A DNA stretch of 64,000 nt from Rufibacter immobilis (lineage in GTDB: Bacteria > Bacteroidota > Bacteroidia > Cytophagales > Hymenobacteraceae), in assembly GCF_003721565.1 (NCBI RefSeq), contig NZ_RJJE01000001.1, positions 248,001-312,000 of the forward strand. Direction: 5' to 3'. Every line of letters starts with the position of its first letter. Within the stretch, counting starts at the first letter, position 1. The notes under the pieces are model-generated. The model had not been told where the DNA came from. It made no database searches and saw only the letters and a list, made by a program, of their open reading frames with translations. The translations under genes were made by a program, and so were the position numbers. Positions 17,690 through 25,348 of the stretch are shown piece after piece.

Positions 17690-18893
17690 TCATACTCAGT
17701 TTGGTGGAACTTCCGTTTACGGTACTGCCGCTTCCGTTCAGGGCCTCGCGCACTACTTTGGGCAGCACATCTACGCCGTCTACCACTGGCACTGCAATCT
17801 TCTCTTTCTCGGTCAGTTTCTTGTGCAGCGTGAGCGCCTGCGCCACTACCTGGTCCATGTTGTAGTACTTGTAAGTAGCCAGCCGGCCCACAAAGTGCAC
17901 GTTGGGCGTGGCGTCGGCCAGCTTCTTGTACTGGTTGTAGAGCTCTGCGTTTTCTGGCTTTGGAACTGGGTAGTACGGATCTCCCTCGGCGCGCGGGAAC
18001 TCGTACACCAGGCTGGTTTTAGGGTGCTGCTGCCCGGTGAGGTACTTGAATTCTGTTACGCGGGTGTACAGCTGCTCATTGGGGTAATTCACCACGGCCA
18101 CCGGCTGGAATACTTCCTTGTTCACGGTCTCATGCTTGAACTCCAGGGAGCGGTACGGCAGTTTACCGTATTTGAAATCAAAGTACTCGTCTACCGGACC
18201 GGTGTAAATCATCTCTTTGAACGGAATCACGTCAATGATCTCGTGGTAGTCTGTATTGAGCATGATCTTGATGTTGGGGTGATCCAGCATCTTCTCAAAC
18301 ATCTTGGTAAAACCGTGCAGCGGCATGGCCTGGTACGTGTCTGTGAAGTAGCGGTCGTCACGGTTGGTGCGGGTGGGCACACGTGAGGTTACGGATTTAT
18401 CCAGCTCAGACGGGTCCATGCCCCACTGCTTGCGGGTGTAGTTCTTGAAGAACTTCTCATACAGTTCACGGCCCACTTTGCTCACCACCACATCCTCAGA
18501 GGTTTTGACCATAGGCACCTTCTCGGCCACCGACTCAAACCACTTGTCCAGCTCAAAGGACGTGAGGCTTAGCCCGTACAGTTTATTGATGGTGTCCAGG
18601 TTGATGGGCATGGGCACCTGTTGGCCGTCTACGCTGGCCAATACGCGGTGCTCATACGGCCGCCATTCAGTGAATTGCCCCAGGTACTCAAACACCTCTT
18701 TAGAGTTGGTATGGAAGATGTGCGGACCGTACTTGTGAACCAGAATCCCGTCTTCGTTATAATGGTCATAGGCATTGCCCGCTATGTGCGGACGCTTGTC
18801 TATGATTAATACTTTTTTGTTGGAGTACGTAGCTAAACGCTCGGCCAGTACACTCCCGGCAAATCCTGCACCTACAATCAGATAGTCGAACAT
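17676..18893 (-). CDS. glf: UDP-galactopyranose mutase
   Basis: The 405-residue flavoprotein converts UDP-galactopyranose to UDP-galactofuranose, the donor for galactofuranose in cell-surface glycans. The FAD-binding start is DYLIVGAGFAGSVLAERL, with the family segments GPHIFHTNSKEVFEYL, NYTRKQWGMDP, FEYPRAEGDPYYP-type (read as YEFPRAEGDPYYPVP) and FVGRLATYKYYNMDQV. Residues after about 375 form a short Ser/Asn-rich tail. It overlaps the GH1-RmlD gene by 14 bases and follows a glycosyltransferase gene, giving a three-gene surface-sugar cluster on one strand. Confidence 0.95.
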   Translation of the reverse strand: MFDYLIVGAGFAGSVLAERLATYSNKKVLIIDKRPHIAGNAYDHYNEDGILVHKYGPHIFHTNSKEVFEYLGQFTEWRPYEHRVLASVDGQQVPMPINLDTINKLYGLSLTSFELDKWFESVAEKVPMVKTSEDVVVSKVGRELYEKFFKNYTRKQWGMDPSELDKSVTSRVPTRTNRDDRYFTDTYQAMPLHGFTKMFEKMLDHPNIKIMLNTDYHEIIDVIPFKEMIYTGPVDEYFDFKYGKLPYRSLEFKHETVNKEVFQPVAVVNYPNEQLYTRVTEFKYLTGQQHPKTSLVYEFPRAEGDPYYPVPKPENAELYNQYKKLADATPNVHFVGRLATYKYYNMDQVVAQALTLHKKLTEKEKIAVPVVDGVDVLPKVVREALNGSGSTVNGSSTKLSMNGKH

Positions 18894-18983
18894 ATATGGG
18901 CTAATTTTAAATATTTCTTAGATAGCTGCTATGATTGAAACTACTGCGCTTTCGCTGCCTGCTGCTCTTTCAGGGGCAGGGCC

Positions 18984-19045
18984 GGCAGTGGTGTCCGTTT
19001 AGGGGCTGTTTTTGGAAAAACAGCCCCTAAACGGACACCACTGCC
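18984..19045. repeat. Perfect 62-base palindrome of the gtttag family
   Basis: The core gtttaggggctgttttt is flanked by 13 paired copy-specific bases (ggcagtggtgtcc and its complement). It lies 27 bases after the glycosyltransferase stop and upstream of glf. Confidence 0.95.
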
Positions 19046-19072
19046 AAAAGGGAAATGTCGCAGTAAATACTT

Positions 19073-20377
19073 TTACTTTATGGAGGCAGCTGGTTGCTGG
19101 GCGCGCTTCTCTTTGCTGATACACTGCATGAGGCGCACCATGTTCTGCCAGGTTTTATCCCAGGAAATACCAGTTAGGTAGTCATCTGTGCGGCGCAACC
19201 AGTTTTTGTCTTCTTTCTGCACCAGCGCCTTCTCCAGGGCGGCCTCAAACGCCTGGGCGCCGTCTGCTATCTGCACCAGGTTCTGCTCGCCGTACGGGCG
19301 CACCACGTCTCTGATGGAGGTAGACACCACGGGTTTACCGGCAGCCAGATACTCCGGCGTTTTAGTAGGGCTGATGTACTTGGTTGATTCATTATGGGCG
19401 AACAGCAGCATGGCCACATCCCAGCCTGCCAGGTAAGAAGGCAGTTCCTGATATGATTTGCCGCCTAGGTAATGGATGTTCTCGCTGCTAGGCAGAACGG
19501 CCGGGTCTATCTTCACCACCGGGCCAATGATCACAAATTGCCACTCTGGACGGGCCAAGGCTACCTCACGCAGCAATTCAATATCGAAACGCTCGTCTAC
19601 CACGCCAAAGAAGCCCATGCGCGGGTGCGGAATGTTGGCTTGGTCGGCGGGATCGGCCTGCGGCTGGCGGGCCTGAGCAAAATGGGCTTTGTCAATGCTG
19701 CTGGGAAACGCGTAGACTTCTTTGTGCCGGTCTTTTTTGGCTTCATACAGGCTCTGTCCGCCGGTGAACACCACATCGGCCTTGGCCATCAGCTCTGCCT
19801 CCAGCTCAACTAGGCGCGGCGGTGCGAATTTGAACGCCGAAAGCTCATCCATCACGTCAAACACCACCAGAGCAGGATTGAACTGACGCGAAATTTCCAG
19901 CGCCATAGGCGTATAATACCAGAAAACCGTTTTCTCCAGATCATGGTCGGCCATGAATTCATTGAGCATTTCTGCCTGCTTGGCATCTGACTCCTGTGGG
20001 GTTAAGCCGTTGGGCAAGTGGGCTACCACTACCGTAACTCTTCCGTTTTCCCGCTCCTGCATCTCCAGCCTAGGCTGGGCGTTGTCATAGAAATAAGGCT
20101 CCTCAAAGAAGAACAAACGGGTATGCTTGGCAAAACGCGACAACAAGTGCTGAGGCCGCTGGTACACGAAGTCCCACCGCAGGTGCGACAGACAGACAAT
20201 GGCCGACACAGAAGCCAGGTATTCTTCCAGGGAACTCTTGTCAGAGACTGACTTGGGAGAGACTTTGGGGGTATTGGAAACAGAAGATAAATACGTAGCG
20301 CTTGAAGTTACCTCTGGTTCAGACGAAAGGGAGCTAGTCCCCCCGCTGGGGATGAAATCTGAGTCTAGGTCAAACAT
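19073..20377 (-). CDS. Glycosyltransferase, GT-B fold (GT1/GT4 type)
   Basis: The 434-residue protein has a Ser-rich, low-complexity N-terminal tail (about residues 1-55) and then a two-domain GT-B transferase. The acceptor domain includes VCLSHLRWDFVYQRPQHLL. The donor-binding motif near the C-terminus is SPTKTPEYLAAGKPVVST, with the usual Glu in the TPEYLA stretch. It transfers a sugar from a nucleotide donor onto a surface glycan or lipid carrier; specificity is unknown. The RPQHL start is shared with transferases often found beside glf, and the gene lies directly upstream of glf on the same strand with a 179-base gap that holds a palindrome. Confidence 0.85.
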   Translation of the reverse strand: MFDLDSDFIPSGGTSSLSSEPEVTSSATYLSSVSNTPKVSPKSVSDKSSLEEYLASVSAIVCLSHLRWDFVYQRPQHLLSRFAKHTRLFFFEEPYFYDNAQPRLEMQERENGRVTVVVAHLPNGLTPQESDAKQAEMLNEFMADHDLEKTVFWYYTPMALEISRQFNPALVVFDVMDELSAFKFAPPRLVELEAELMAKADVVFTGGQSLYEAKKDRHKEVYAFPSSIDKAHFAQARQPQADPADQANIPHPRMGFFGVVDERFDIELLREVALARPEWQFVIIGPVVKIDPAVLPSSENIHYLGGKSYQELPSYLAGWDVAMLLFAHNESTKYISPTKTPEYLAAGKPVVSTSIRDVVRPYGEQNLVQIADGAQAFEAALEKALVQKEDKNWLRRTDDYLTGISWDKTWQNMVRLMQCISKEKRAQQPAASIK

Positions 20378-20605
20378 AATACGAAAGCTAGTTATGAAGT
20401 GTGGGTCCTTAAAGGGAAAGCAAGCGTATGTCTTTTCCTTTTTTTAAACTAGCATACGTGTACCAGGAAAAAAAGCTGCGTTTCAGAGGATTATCCCAGC
20501 AATCCACATTGAAACTCAGCTAAATACCGTATAAATCCAGAAAGAACTTATAGTATTTATGCTATACCCCTTCTTCCTACGGCAGAGGGGCACAATAGTT
20601 TTTTT

Positions 20606-21133
20606 TCAAGAAACAGATAGCAACTTCTGGAACTCCACCACATTTTGCCAGCCGCCGGGCGTACGGAGCCACTCTTGGCGCACCCCTATTTCCTGAAAGC
20701 CCGCCTGCCGGAAAAGCTTTAGACTGGCTGTGTTCTCCTGCCCCACTGAGCAGTACAATTGATGCAGTTGCAGCACCTGGGCGGCGTATGCTTCCAGCAG
20801 TTGCAGCACTTCCAACCCGTACCCCTTGCCCCGTTGGGCGGCGGCCAGGGCAATGCCCACCCCCGCCCGCTGGTGCAGGGGCTCAAAGTCAAAAAGGTCA
20901 ACGGTGCCAATGACGATGTTATCCGTTTCGCGCAGGCATACCATGAGCCTCAGTTGGCGGGCAGCGTAAATGTCTGCCGTGGCGTTCTCCAGATACTGCC
21001 GCAGCACCTCCCTTGAAAACGGCGTAAGGGACAAACTCACCGGCCACAGCGTAGTGTCATTCTCAAAGTCAAAGAGAAAGTCTAGGTCTGAAGGTTCTGG
21101 CGCGCGAAGGGCAATGCGGGAAGTTTGCAGCAT
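20606..21133 (-). CDS. GNAT-family N-acetyltransferase
   Basis: The 175-residue protein starts at ATG 21133 (MLQTSRIALRAPEPSDLDF). The open frame continues to a TTG at 21280, but that stretch is translated palindrome sequence (MEKQPLN...) and is rejected. The fold is that of the RimJ/RimL-type acetyltransferases, with the acetyl-CoA loop AAAQRGKGYGLEVL (the Q/RxxGxG/A signature) and the C-terminal segment NTASLKLFRQAGFQEIG. It would acetylate an amine on a protein, peptide or small molecule; the substrate is unknown. It follows dapF on the same strand with a palindrome in between. Confidence 0.85.
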   Translation of the reverse strand: MLQTSRIALRAPEPSDLDFLFDFENDTTLWPVSLSLTPFSREVLRQYLENATADIYAARQLRLMVCLRETDNIVIGTVDLFDFEPLHQRAGVGIALAAAQRGKGYGLEVLQLLEAYAAQVLQLHQLYCSVGQENTASLKLFRQAGFQEIGVRQEWLRTPGGWQNVVEFQKLLSVS

Positions 21134-21258
21134 GGCAAATGAGGCGAAGGTGGTTTCTGTTTTGGAGTTAATTCCTGAAAAACGGGCGCTAAACGCAAAC
21201 GGACCACAGCATCGGGCGCCGCCCGAATGACCACACAGCCAGCGTCCAGAGCTTTTTA

Positions 21259-21297
21259 CGTTTAGGGGCTGTTTTTCCAAAAACAGCCCCTAAACGC
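21259..21297. repeat. Perfect core palindrome copy after dapF
   Basis: The 39-base core is perfect (cgtttaggggctgtttttc outward) but the outer bases do not pair. It begins nine bases after the dapF stop codon. Confidence 0.92.
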
Positions 21298-21306
21298 AAG
21301 CGTTCT

Positions 21307-22077
21307 TTACAGGTTGATTTCCCCGTGGAATACCTGCACGGCCGGACCTATGAGGAAGACGTTCTTGAACTGTCCGTCTTCTTGCTCAAAACTTACCTGC
21401 AGTTCGCCGCCCAGCACCTCAATCTGCACGGGGCTGGTGTAACCGGCGCGGCTGGCGGCCAGGGCGGCGGCGGTCACACCCGTGCCGCAGGAGAAGGTCT
21501 CATCCTCTACGCCCCGCTCATAGGTACGCACGAAAAGCTTGTTCTCTGGCTGGTGCTCCACAAAGTTCACGTTGGTTCCTTCGGCCTTGAAACGGTCTGA
21601 GTAACGGACGGCACGGCCTTCGGCATACACGTCCAGTTCTTTCAGGGCGGGCACCTGCTTCACGTAATGCGGGGAGCCGGTGTTCAGGAAGCAGGCGTCT
21701 TCCAGGTCTTCTATGGTGTCTACGTCTCTCATCTGCAGGTGCACCAGCCCGTCTTTGAGGTAGGCCTGGTGCGGCCCGTCGGCGGCCAGGAAATAGGCCT
21801 GGTCTTCCACCACGCCCAGGAACTGCGCAAACGCCACCAGACAGCGTCCGCCGTTGCCGCACATGGAGCTGGGCCTGCCGTCTGCGTTGTAGTACACCAT
21901 CTCAAAGTCAAAGCCTTCTTTGGGTTGCAACAGCATGAGGCCATCGGCGCCCACGCCTTTGCGGCGGTCACAGAGAAAGGCCACCTGCTCCCGGCTCAGT
22001 TCAAGGTCCTGGTTGCGGTTGTCCAGCACCACAAAATCATTGCCGGTGCCCTGGTATTTATAGAAAGTCAAGTTCAT
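21307..22077 (-). CDS. dapF: Diaminopimelate epimerase
   Basis: The 256-residue protein starts at ATG 22077 (MNLTFYKYQGTGNDF); an in-frame extension to 22116 adds non-conserved residues. It converts LL- to meso-diaminopimelate for lysine and peptidoglycan synthesis. The two catalytic cysteines are Cys73 (MCGNGGRCL) and Cys197 (SCGTGVTAAAL), in the two mirror-like domains expected for the family. It is cytoplasmic. It is divergent from the methyltransferase at 22268; the region between them holds a nested inverted repeat that may carry both promoters. Confidence 0.96.
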   Translation of the reverse strand: MNLTFYKYQGTGNDFVVLDNRNQDLELSREQVAFLCDRRKGVGADGLMLLQPKEGFDFEMVYYNADGRPSSMCGNGGRCLVAFAQFLGVVEDQAYFLAADGPHQAYLKDGLVHLQMRDVDTIEDLEDACFLNTGSPHYVKQVPALKELDVYAEGRAVRYSDRFKAEGTNVNFVEHQPENKLFVRTYERGVEDETFSCGTGVTAAALAASRAGYTSPVQIEVLGGELQVSFEQEDGQFKNVFLIGPAVQVFHGEINL

Positions 22078-22091
22078 GTTCTTTTGGGGTA

Positions 22092-22229
22092 TCGTGTAGC
22101 ACGTAGTGCGTATCAAGAATCACGACAGGCGTTTAGAGGCCGTTTTTCAGAAATCGGGCCTAAAACAGAAGTAGGCTATCTATCACCCGTTTCTGTCTTG
22201 CTACATCATACGTACTACGTGATACGAAT
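22092..22229. repeat. Imperfect inverted repeat between divergent genes
   Basis: The left arm (22092-22127, cgtgtagcacgtagtgcgta...) and right arm (22192-22229, ...tacgtactacgtgatacg) are imperfect inverted copies that enclose a degenerate gtttag palindrome. It fills the space between dapF and the methyltransferase, so it may be a small nested mobile repeat or regulatory structure. Confidence 0.6.
22129..22167. repeat. Degenerate palindrome family copy
   Basis: Imperfect-subfamily copy: arms gtttagaggcc and gggcctaaaac with centre gtttttcagaaatc. It lies between two divergent starts rather than after a stop codon. Confidence 0.65.
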
Positions 22230-22235
22230 TAGGTG

Positions 22236-22243
22236 TACCTTTG
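22236..22243 (+). promoter_or_regulatory. -7 promoter element of the methyltransferase gene
   Basis: TACCTTTG matches the Bacteroidota TAnnTTTG element exactly and lies 24 bases upstream of the ATG at 22268. It overlaps the TTG at 22241, which argues against translation starting there. Confidence 0.6.
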
Positions 22244-22267
22244 CAGCATCACTACCTCTACAAAGAT

Positions 22268-23155
22268 ATGTATTCTTTCCTGACCACGAGCGCCTGGACC
22301 GATTATGAGCTGATTGACTGCGGCAACTTTGAGAAGCTGGAGCGCTTCGGCGACTACGTTCTGGCCCGCCCGGAGCCCCAGGCCGCCTGGGACAAACACC
22401 TCTCTGAGCGCGAGTGGGAACGGCTGGCCCAGGCCACGTTCAAGCGGGAGAAAGGCAACCAGGAGAAAGGCCAGTGGCAGCTCAAGAAAGGCATGGCCGA
22501 GCAGTGGTTCATCAACTACCGCTATCATGACTTAAAGCTGCGGTTCCGGCTAGGGCTGTCTTCGTTCAAGCACGTGGGGCTGTTTCCCGAGCAGGACCCT
22601 AACTGGCAGTTCATCTATGACCGCACCCGCGCCCTGCCCGGCAAGCCGAAGGTCCTGAACATGTTCGCCTACACCGGCGGCGCGTCTCTGGCGGCCAACG
22701 CCGGCGGCGCCGATGTCACCCACCTGGACTCTGTGAAGCAGGTCAATTTCTGGGCCCGCCAGAACATGGAAGCCAGCAACCTGGACAACATTAGGTGGTT
22801 GGTGGAAGACGCCATGAAATACGCTCGCCGCGAGGTGAAACGCGGAAACAAATACCAGGGCATCATCCTGGACCCACCCGCCTACGGCCGCGGCCCCGAC
22901 GGCGAGAAATGGCTCCTGGAAGAGCAGATCAACGAGCTCATCAAACTCTGCTCAGAACTGCTGGACCCGCAGGACAACTTCTTTGTGATCAACCTGTACT
23001 CGCTGGGCTTCTCCGCATTGATTCTGGACAACCTCATCAGAGCCTCCTTCGGGCAAACCGTGCGCAACGAGGAACTGGGCGAGTTGTACTTAGAGGATAA
23101 AGCCAAACGCAAACTGCCGCTGGGCACGTTCTTCCGGTTCAGCTCGGTGAAATAG
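22268..23155 (+). CDS. Class I SAM-dependent methyltransferase (RlmI-like, without PUA domain)
   Basis: The 295-residue protein starts at ATG 22268 (MYSFLTTSAWTDYEL). It resembles the catalytic part of the 23S rRNA 5-methylcytosine methyltransferase RlmI. The SAM-binding start is VLNMFAYTGGASLAANAGGA, followed by acidic THLDSVKQ, then the target-recognition motif ILDPPAYGRGPDG. Unlike E. coli RlmI (about 400 residues), it has no N-terminal PUA domain. rRNA as substrate is inferred from family. A consensus -7 element precedes it. The lipoprotein gene at 23166 follows by 10 bases and could be co-transcribed. Confidence 0.85.
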   Translation: MYSFLTTSAWTDYELIDCGNFEKLERFGDYVLARPEPQAAWDKHLSEREWERLAQATFKREKGNQEKGQWQLKKGMAEQWFINYRYHDLKLRFRLGLSSFKHVGLFPEQDPNWQFIYDRTRALPGKPKVLNMFAYTGGASLAANAGGADVTHLDSVKQVNFWARQNMEASNLDNIRWLVEDAMKYARREVKRGNKYQGIILDPPAYGRGPDGEKWLLEEQINELIKLCSELLDPQDNFFVINLYSLGFSALILDNLIRASFGQTVRNEELGELYLEDKAKRKLPLGTFFRFSSVK

Positions 23156-23165
23156 CCAGCACTCT

Positions 23166-23882
23166 ATGACACAGATCAAAATACAATACCTGTTATTCCT
23201 TGTCAGCCTCCTTCTTTATTCCTGTAACCAGAAGGAGGCATCAGCCTCTATTACTCCATCACCAAAACCGGGCAAGGAAACAAAAGCGAAAACAATTCAA
23301 AAAATCTACTCCGCTCAGGATCTTTTGGCTTTATACGATAGTGTTCCTGCGTTTCCCTTGGAAGTGAGTACCACCATTGGAGATGAAGATCCTGAGTCAG
23401 CTGCTTTTCTTTACAAAGGCAAAGAAATTCCCAGAGCCCTTAGTATTATGTTCGATTCGCTGTTGTATTCACGGGAAGATCGGCCTTATAAAGGTGAAGT
23501 CATAGAACACACTGAAATCTACGCCACAAAGAGATTTCATATCTCCCCCACCACCGTAGCACTTCTCACTAGAGTACCAGGTGATTACTGGTCAAGCAAA
23601 ATGATGCTTTTCCATTTTGATCTACCCACTGGTACTGTCACCCAGAAATACGAGATAGCAGAAACTTGGGGGGATGCAGGTGATTCTTACATTAAGAAAT
23701 CCATTATTTCTAAAACGAAGAACAACCAGCATCGCATTTCCATTGAGGTTAGCGAATGCCATCCACTGGATGAGAATCTAAAGAATTTCAGTTGTGTGGA
23801 TTCTTTATTAGAGGGTACTATCTCTGAGCAAAAAATTGCTTTCTACAAACGTAAAAGATTGAAAGTATCCAATGGTAAATAG
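23166..23882 (+). CDS. Lipoprotein of unknown function
   Basis: The 238-residue protein has a lipoprotein signal with lipobox LLYSC at about residues 16-20 and a Ser/Pro/Lys linker, then a globular domain that I do not recognise. The domain has mixed alpha/beta character (SAQDLLALYDSVPAFPLEV, then FHISPTTVALLTRVPGDYWSS). GC content is visibly lower than in the methyltransferase gene before it and the ppx gene after it. It starts 10 bases after the methyltransferase stop, so readthrough is likely, but no functional link is evident. It is probably anchored in the outer or inner membrane. Confidence 0.75.
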   Translation: MTQIKIQYLLFLVSLLLYSCNQKEASASITPSPKPGKETKAKTIQKIYSAQDLLALYDSVPAFPLEVSTTIGDEDPESAAFLYKGKEIPRALSIMFDSLLYSREDRPYKGEVIEHTEIYATKRFHISPTTVALLTRVPGDYWSSKMMLFHFDLPTGTVTQKYEIAETWGDAGDSYIKKSIISKTKNNQHRISIEVSECHPLDENLKNFSCVDSLLEGTISEQKIAFYKRKRLKVSNGK

Positions 23883-23964
23883 GGTTATTTACCCAACCTC
23901 AGCCAGACACTTAACCAACCAAACTTTTTTCCGTTTCTCCATTTCCCAATTCTTAAATTAAAAG

Positions 23965-24900
23965 ATGCGCCGTTTTGCCCTCATAGACCTTGGAACCAAC
24001 ACGTTCCACTTACTCATTGTTGAACTGGATGCCCAAGGTGGGCAGCAGACGCTGTATAAAACCAAGATACCCGTGAAGTTGGGCGAAGGCGGCATCAGCA
24101 AAGGCGAGATTACCTCTGAGGCCCGCGAGCGAGGCCTGAAAACCCTAGCGGAGTTCAGGGAGATCATGAATCAGCACCAGGTAACCGTGGTGAAAGCCAC
24201 CGCCACCAGCGCCCTCCGCAACGCCAGCAACGGCCCAGGGGTAGTGCGAGCCATCAAAGAACATACCGGTATTGAGGTGGAGATTGTCTCCGGTGCCCGG
24301 GAGGCCGAGCTCATCTTCAAAGGCGTGCAGCAGGCACTTCAGATAGGTCCCAAACCCGCGCTGGTTATGGACATTGGCGGCGGCAGCGTGGAGTTCATCA
24401 TTGGTACAGACAAAGGCATTCTCTGGAAGAAAAGCTTTGAGATTGGGGCGCAGCGCCTCCTGGACAAATTTTATCCAGATCAGGAACCGGCCATTCAGCC
24501 CGCGCAAGTGAAGGCCCTGCGCCATTACCTGCAAGACCAGCTCCAGAAACTGACCGCCGCCGTTCTACAGCACCAACCCGAGGTCCTGATTGGCTCCTCC
24601 GGTACCTTTGACACCTTGGTAGACATGGACCTGGCCCAACAGGGAATAGTGCGTGAGGCGGAAGGATCACCGGAGATGGAGTTACCCCTCACCACTTTCC
24701 AGCGCCAATACAAAGAACTCCTGCAAAAGAACCGGACCGAGCGTCTAGCTATTCCGGGTATGCTGGCCATGCGGGTAGACATGATTGTGGTAGCCTGCGT
24801 AGCCATTGACTGGGTGCTGGAGAAGTACAACCTGGATCAGATGAGAGTGTCTGCCTATGCCCTGAAAGAAGGGATGTTGGCGGAGCTGTTGCAGCAGTAG
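23965..24900 (+). CDS. Exopolyphosphatase / guanosine pentaphosphate phosphatase family protein
   Basis: The 311-residue protein is a single-module Ppx/GppA phosphatase of the ASKHA fold. Phosphate-loop motifs are visible: RFALIDLGTNTFHLLIVEL at the start, KATATSALRNASNG, and VMDIGGGSVEFIIG. The catalytic Glu region is VSGAREAELIFKGVQ. E. coli Ppx is about 510 residues with C-terminal domains that are missing here, so this is the short Bacteroidota form. It hydrolyses polyphosphate or pppGpp ends; which one is not decided. It is cytoplasmic and stands alone. Confidence 0.88.
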   Translation: MRRFALIDLGTNTFHLLIVELDAQGGQQTLYKTKIPVKLGEGGISKGEITSEARERGLKTLAEFREIMNQHQVTVVKATATSALRNASNGPGVVRAIKEHTGIEVEIVSGAREAELIFKGVQQALQIGPKPALVMDIGGGSVEFIIGTDKGILWKKSFEIGAQRLLDKFYPDQEPAIQPAQVKALRHYLQDQLQKLTAAVLQHQPEVLIGSSGTFDTLVDMDLAQQGIVREAEGSPEMELPLTTFQRQYKELLQKNRTERLAIPGMLAMRVDMIVVACVAIDWVLEKYNLDQMRVSAYALKEGMLAELLQQ

Positions 24901-25348
24901 GAAAGTTGTTTTTGCACGCATTTGGCTGATGCCACGGAGCAACTGCCTTTTTATGGCTTTAGGAGCTCTGTTGTTTCATTTCTTCTGATAAGCGCTCACG
25001 GCCGCGGGGCCCCGTCTTCCCCTCTCGCACTGCCCTTGTGGCCAAGTAGCTGTGGTTGGCGTTTAGTTTCTGCTTTTCTTTGGCCACAAGCGAGGCGCTC
25101 TAGGGAAAGACTGGAAATGGTGCGGGTAGTAGAGACAGTTGGTTCTTTAGGCTTTTGTTCGAAGCTGACCGCTGGTCAAGGCTCGGCTTTGCCACTATTG
25201 CTGACACTCCCCCTTTGAAGGGGGCGAAGGGGGATGTTTACACCCGCAGATCTCACACATTTGGCTAATTACGTTTTGGGCACGTTTTTCAGAAAACATG
25301 CCCAAAACGTAAATATGATCTAACTCCTATACCCCATTAAAAACAGGG
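24901..25348. other. Intergenic region of stacked small inverted repeats
   Basis: These 448 bases between convergent ppx and TPR genes carry no convincing gene. They hold an inverted repeat with 11-base arms (cttgtggccaa at 25035 and its complement ending 25090), a C/G-rich unit at 25203-25231 (ctccccctttgaaggggg...), and a palindrome variant at 25269-25312. The pattern suggests accumulated repeat insertions with a terminator role. Confidence 0.55.
25269..25312. repeat. Divergent palindrome variant (gttttgggcacg form)
   Basis: The arms are ttacgttttgggca and tgcccaaaacgtaa around cgtttttcagaaaaca. It shares layout and centre with the gtttag family but has a different arm sequence. It begins 37 bases after the stop codon of the TPR gene. 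Confidence 0.75.

Noticed and set aside
21134-21280. 49-residue N-terminal extension of the GNAT protein
   Set aside because: It starts with MEKQPLN from the palindrome core and has no GNAT similarity; ATG 21133 begins the domain.
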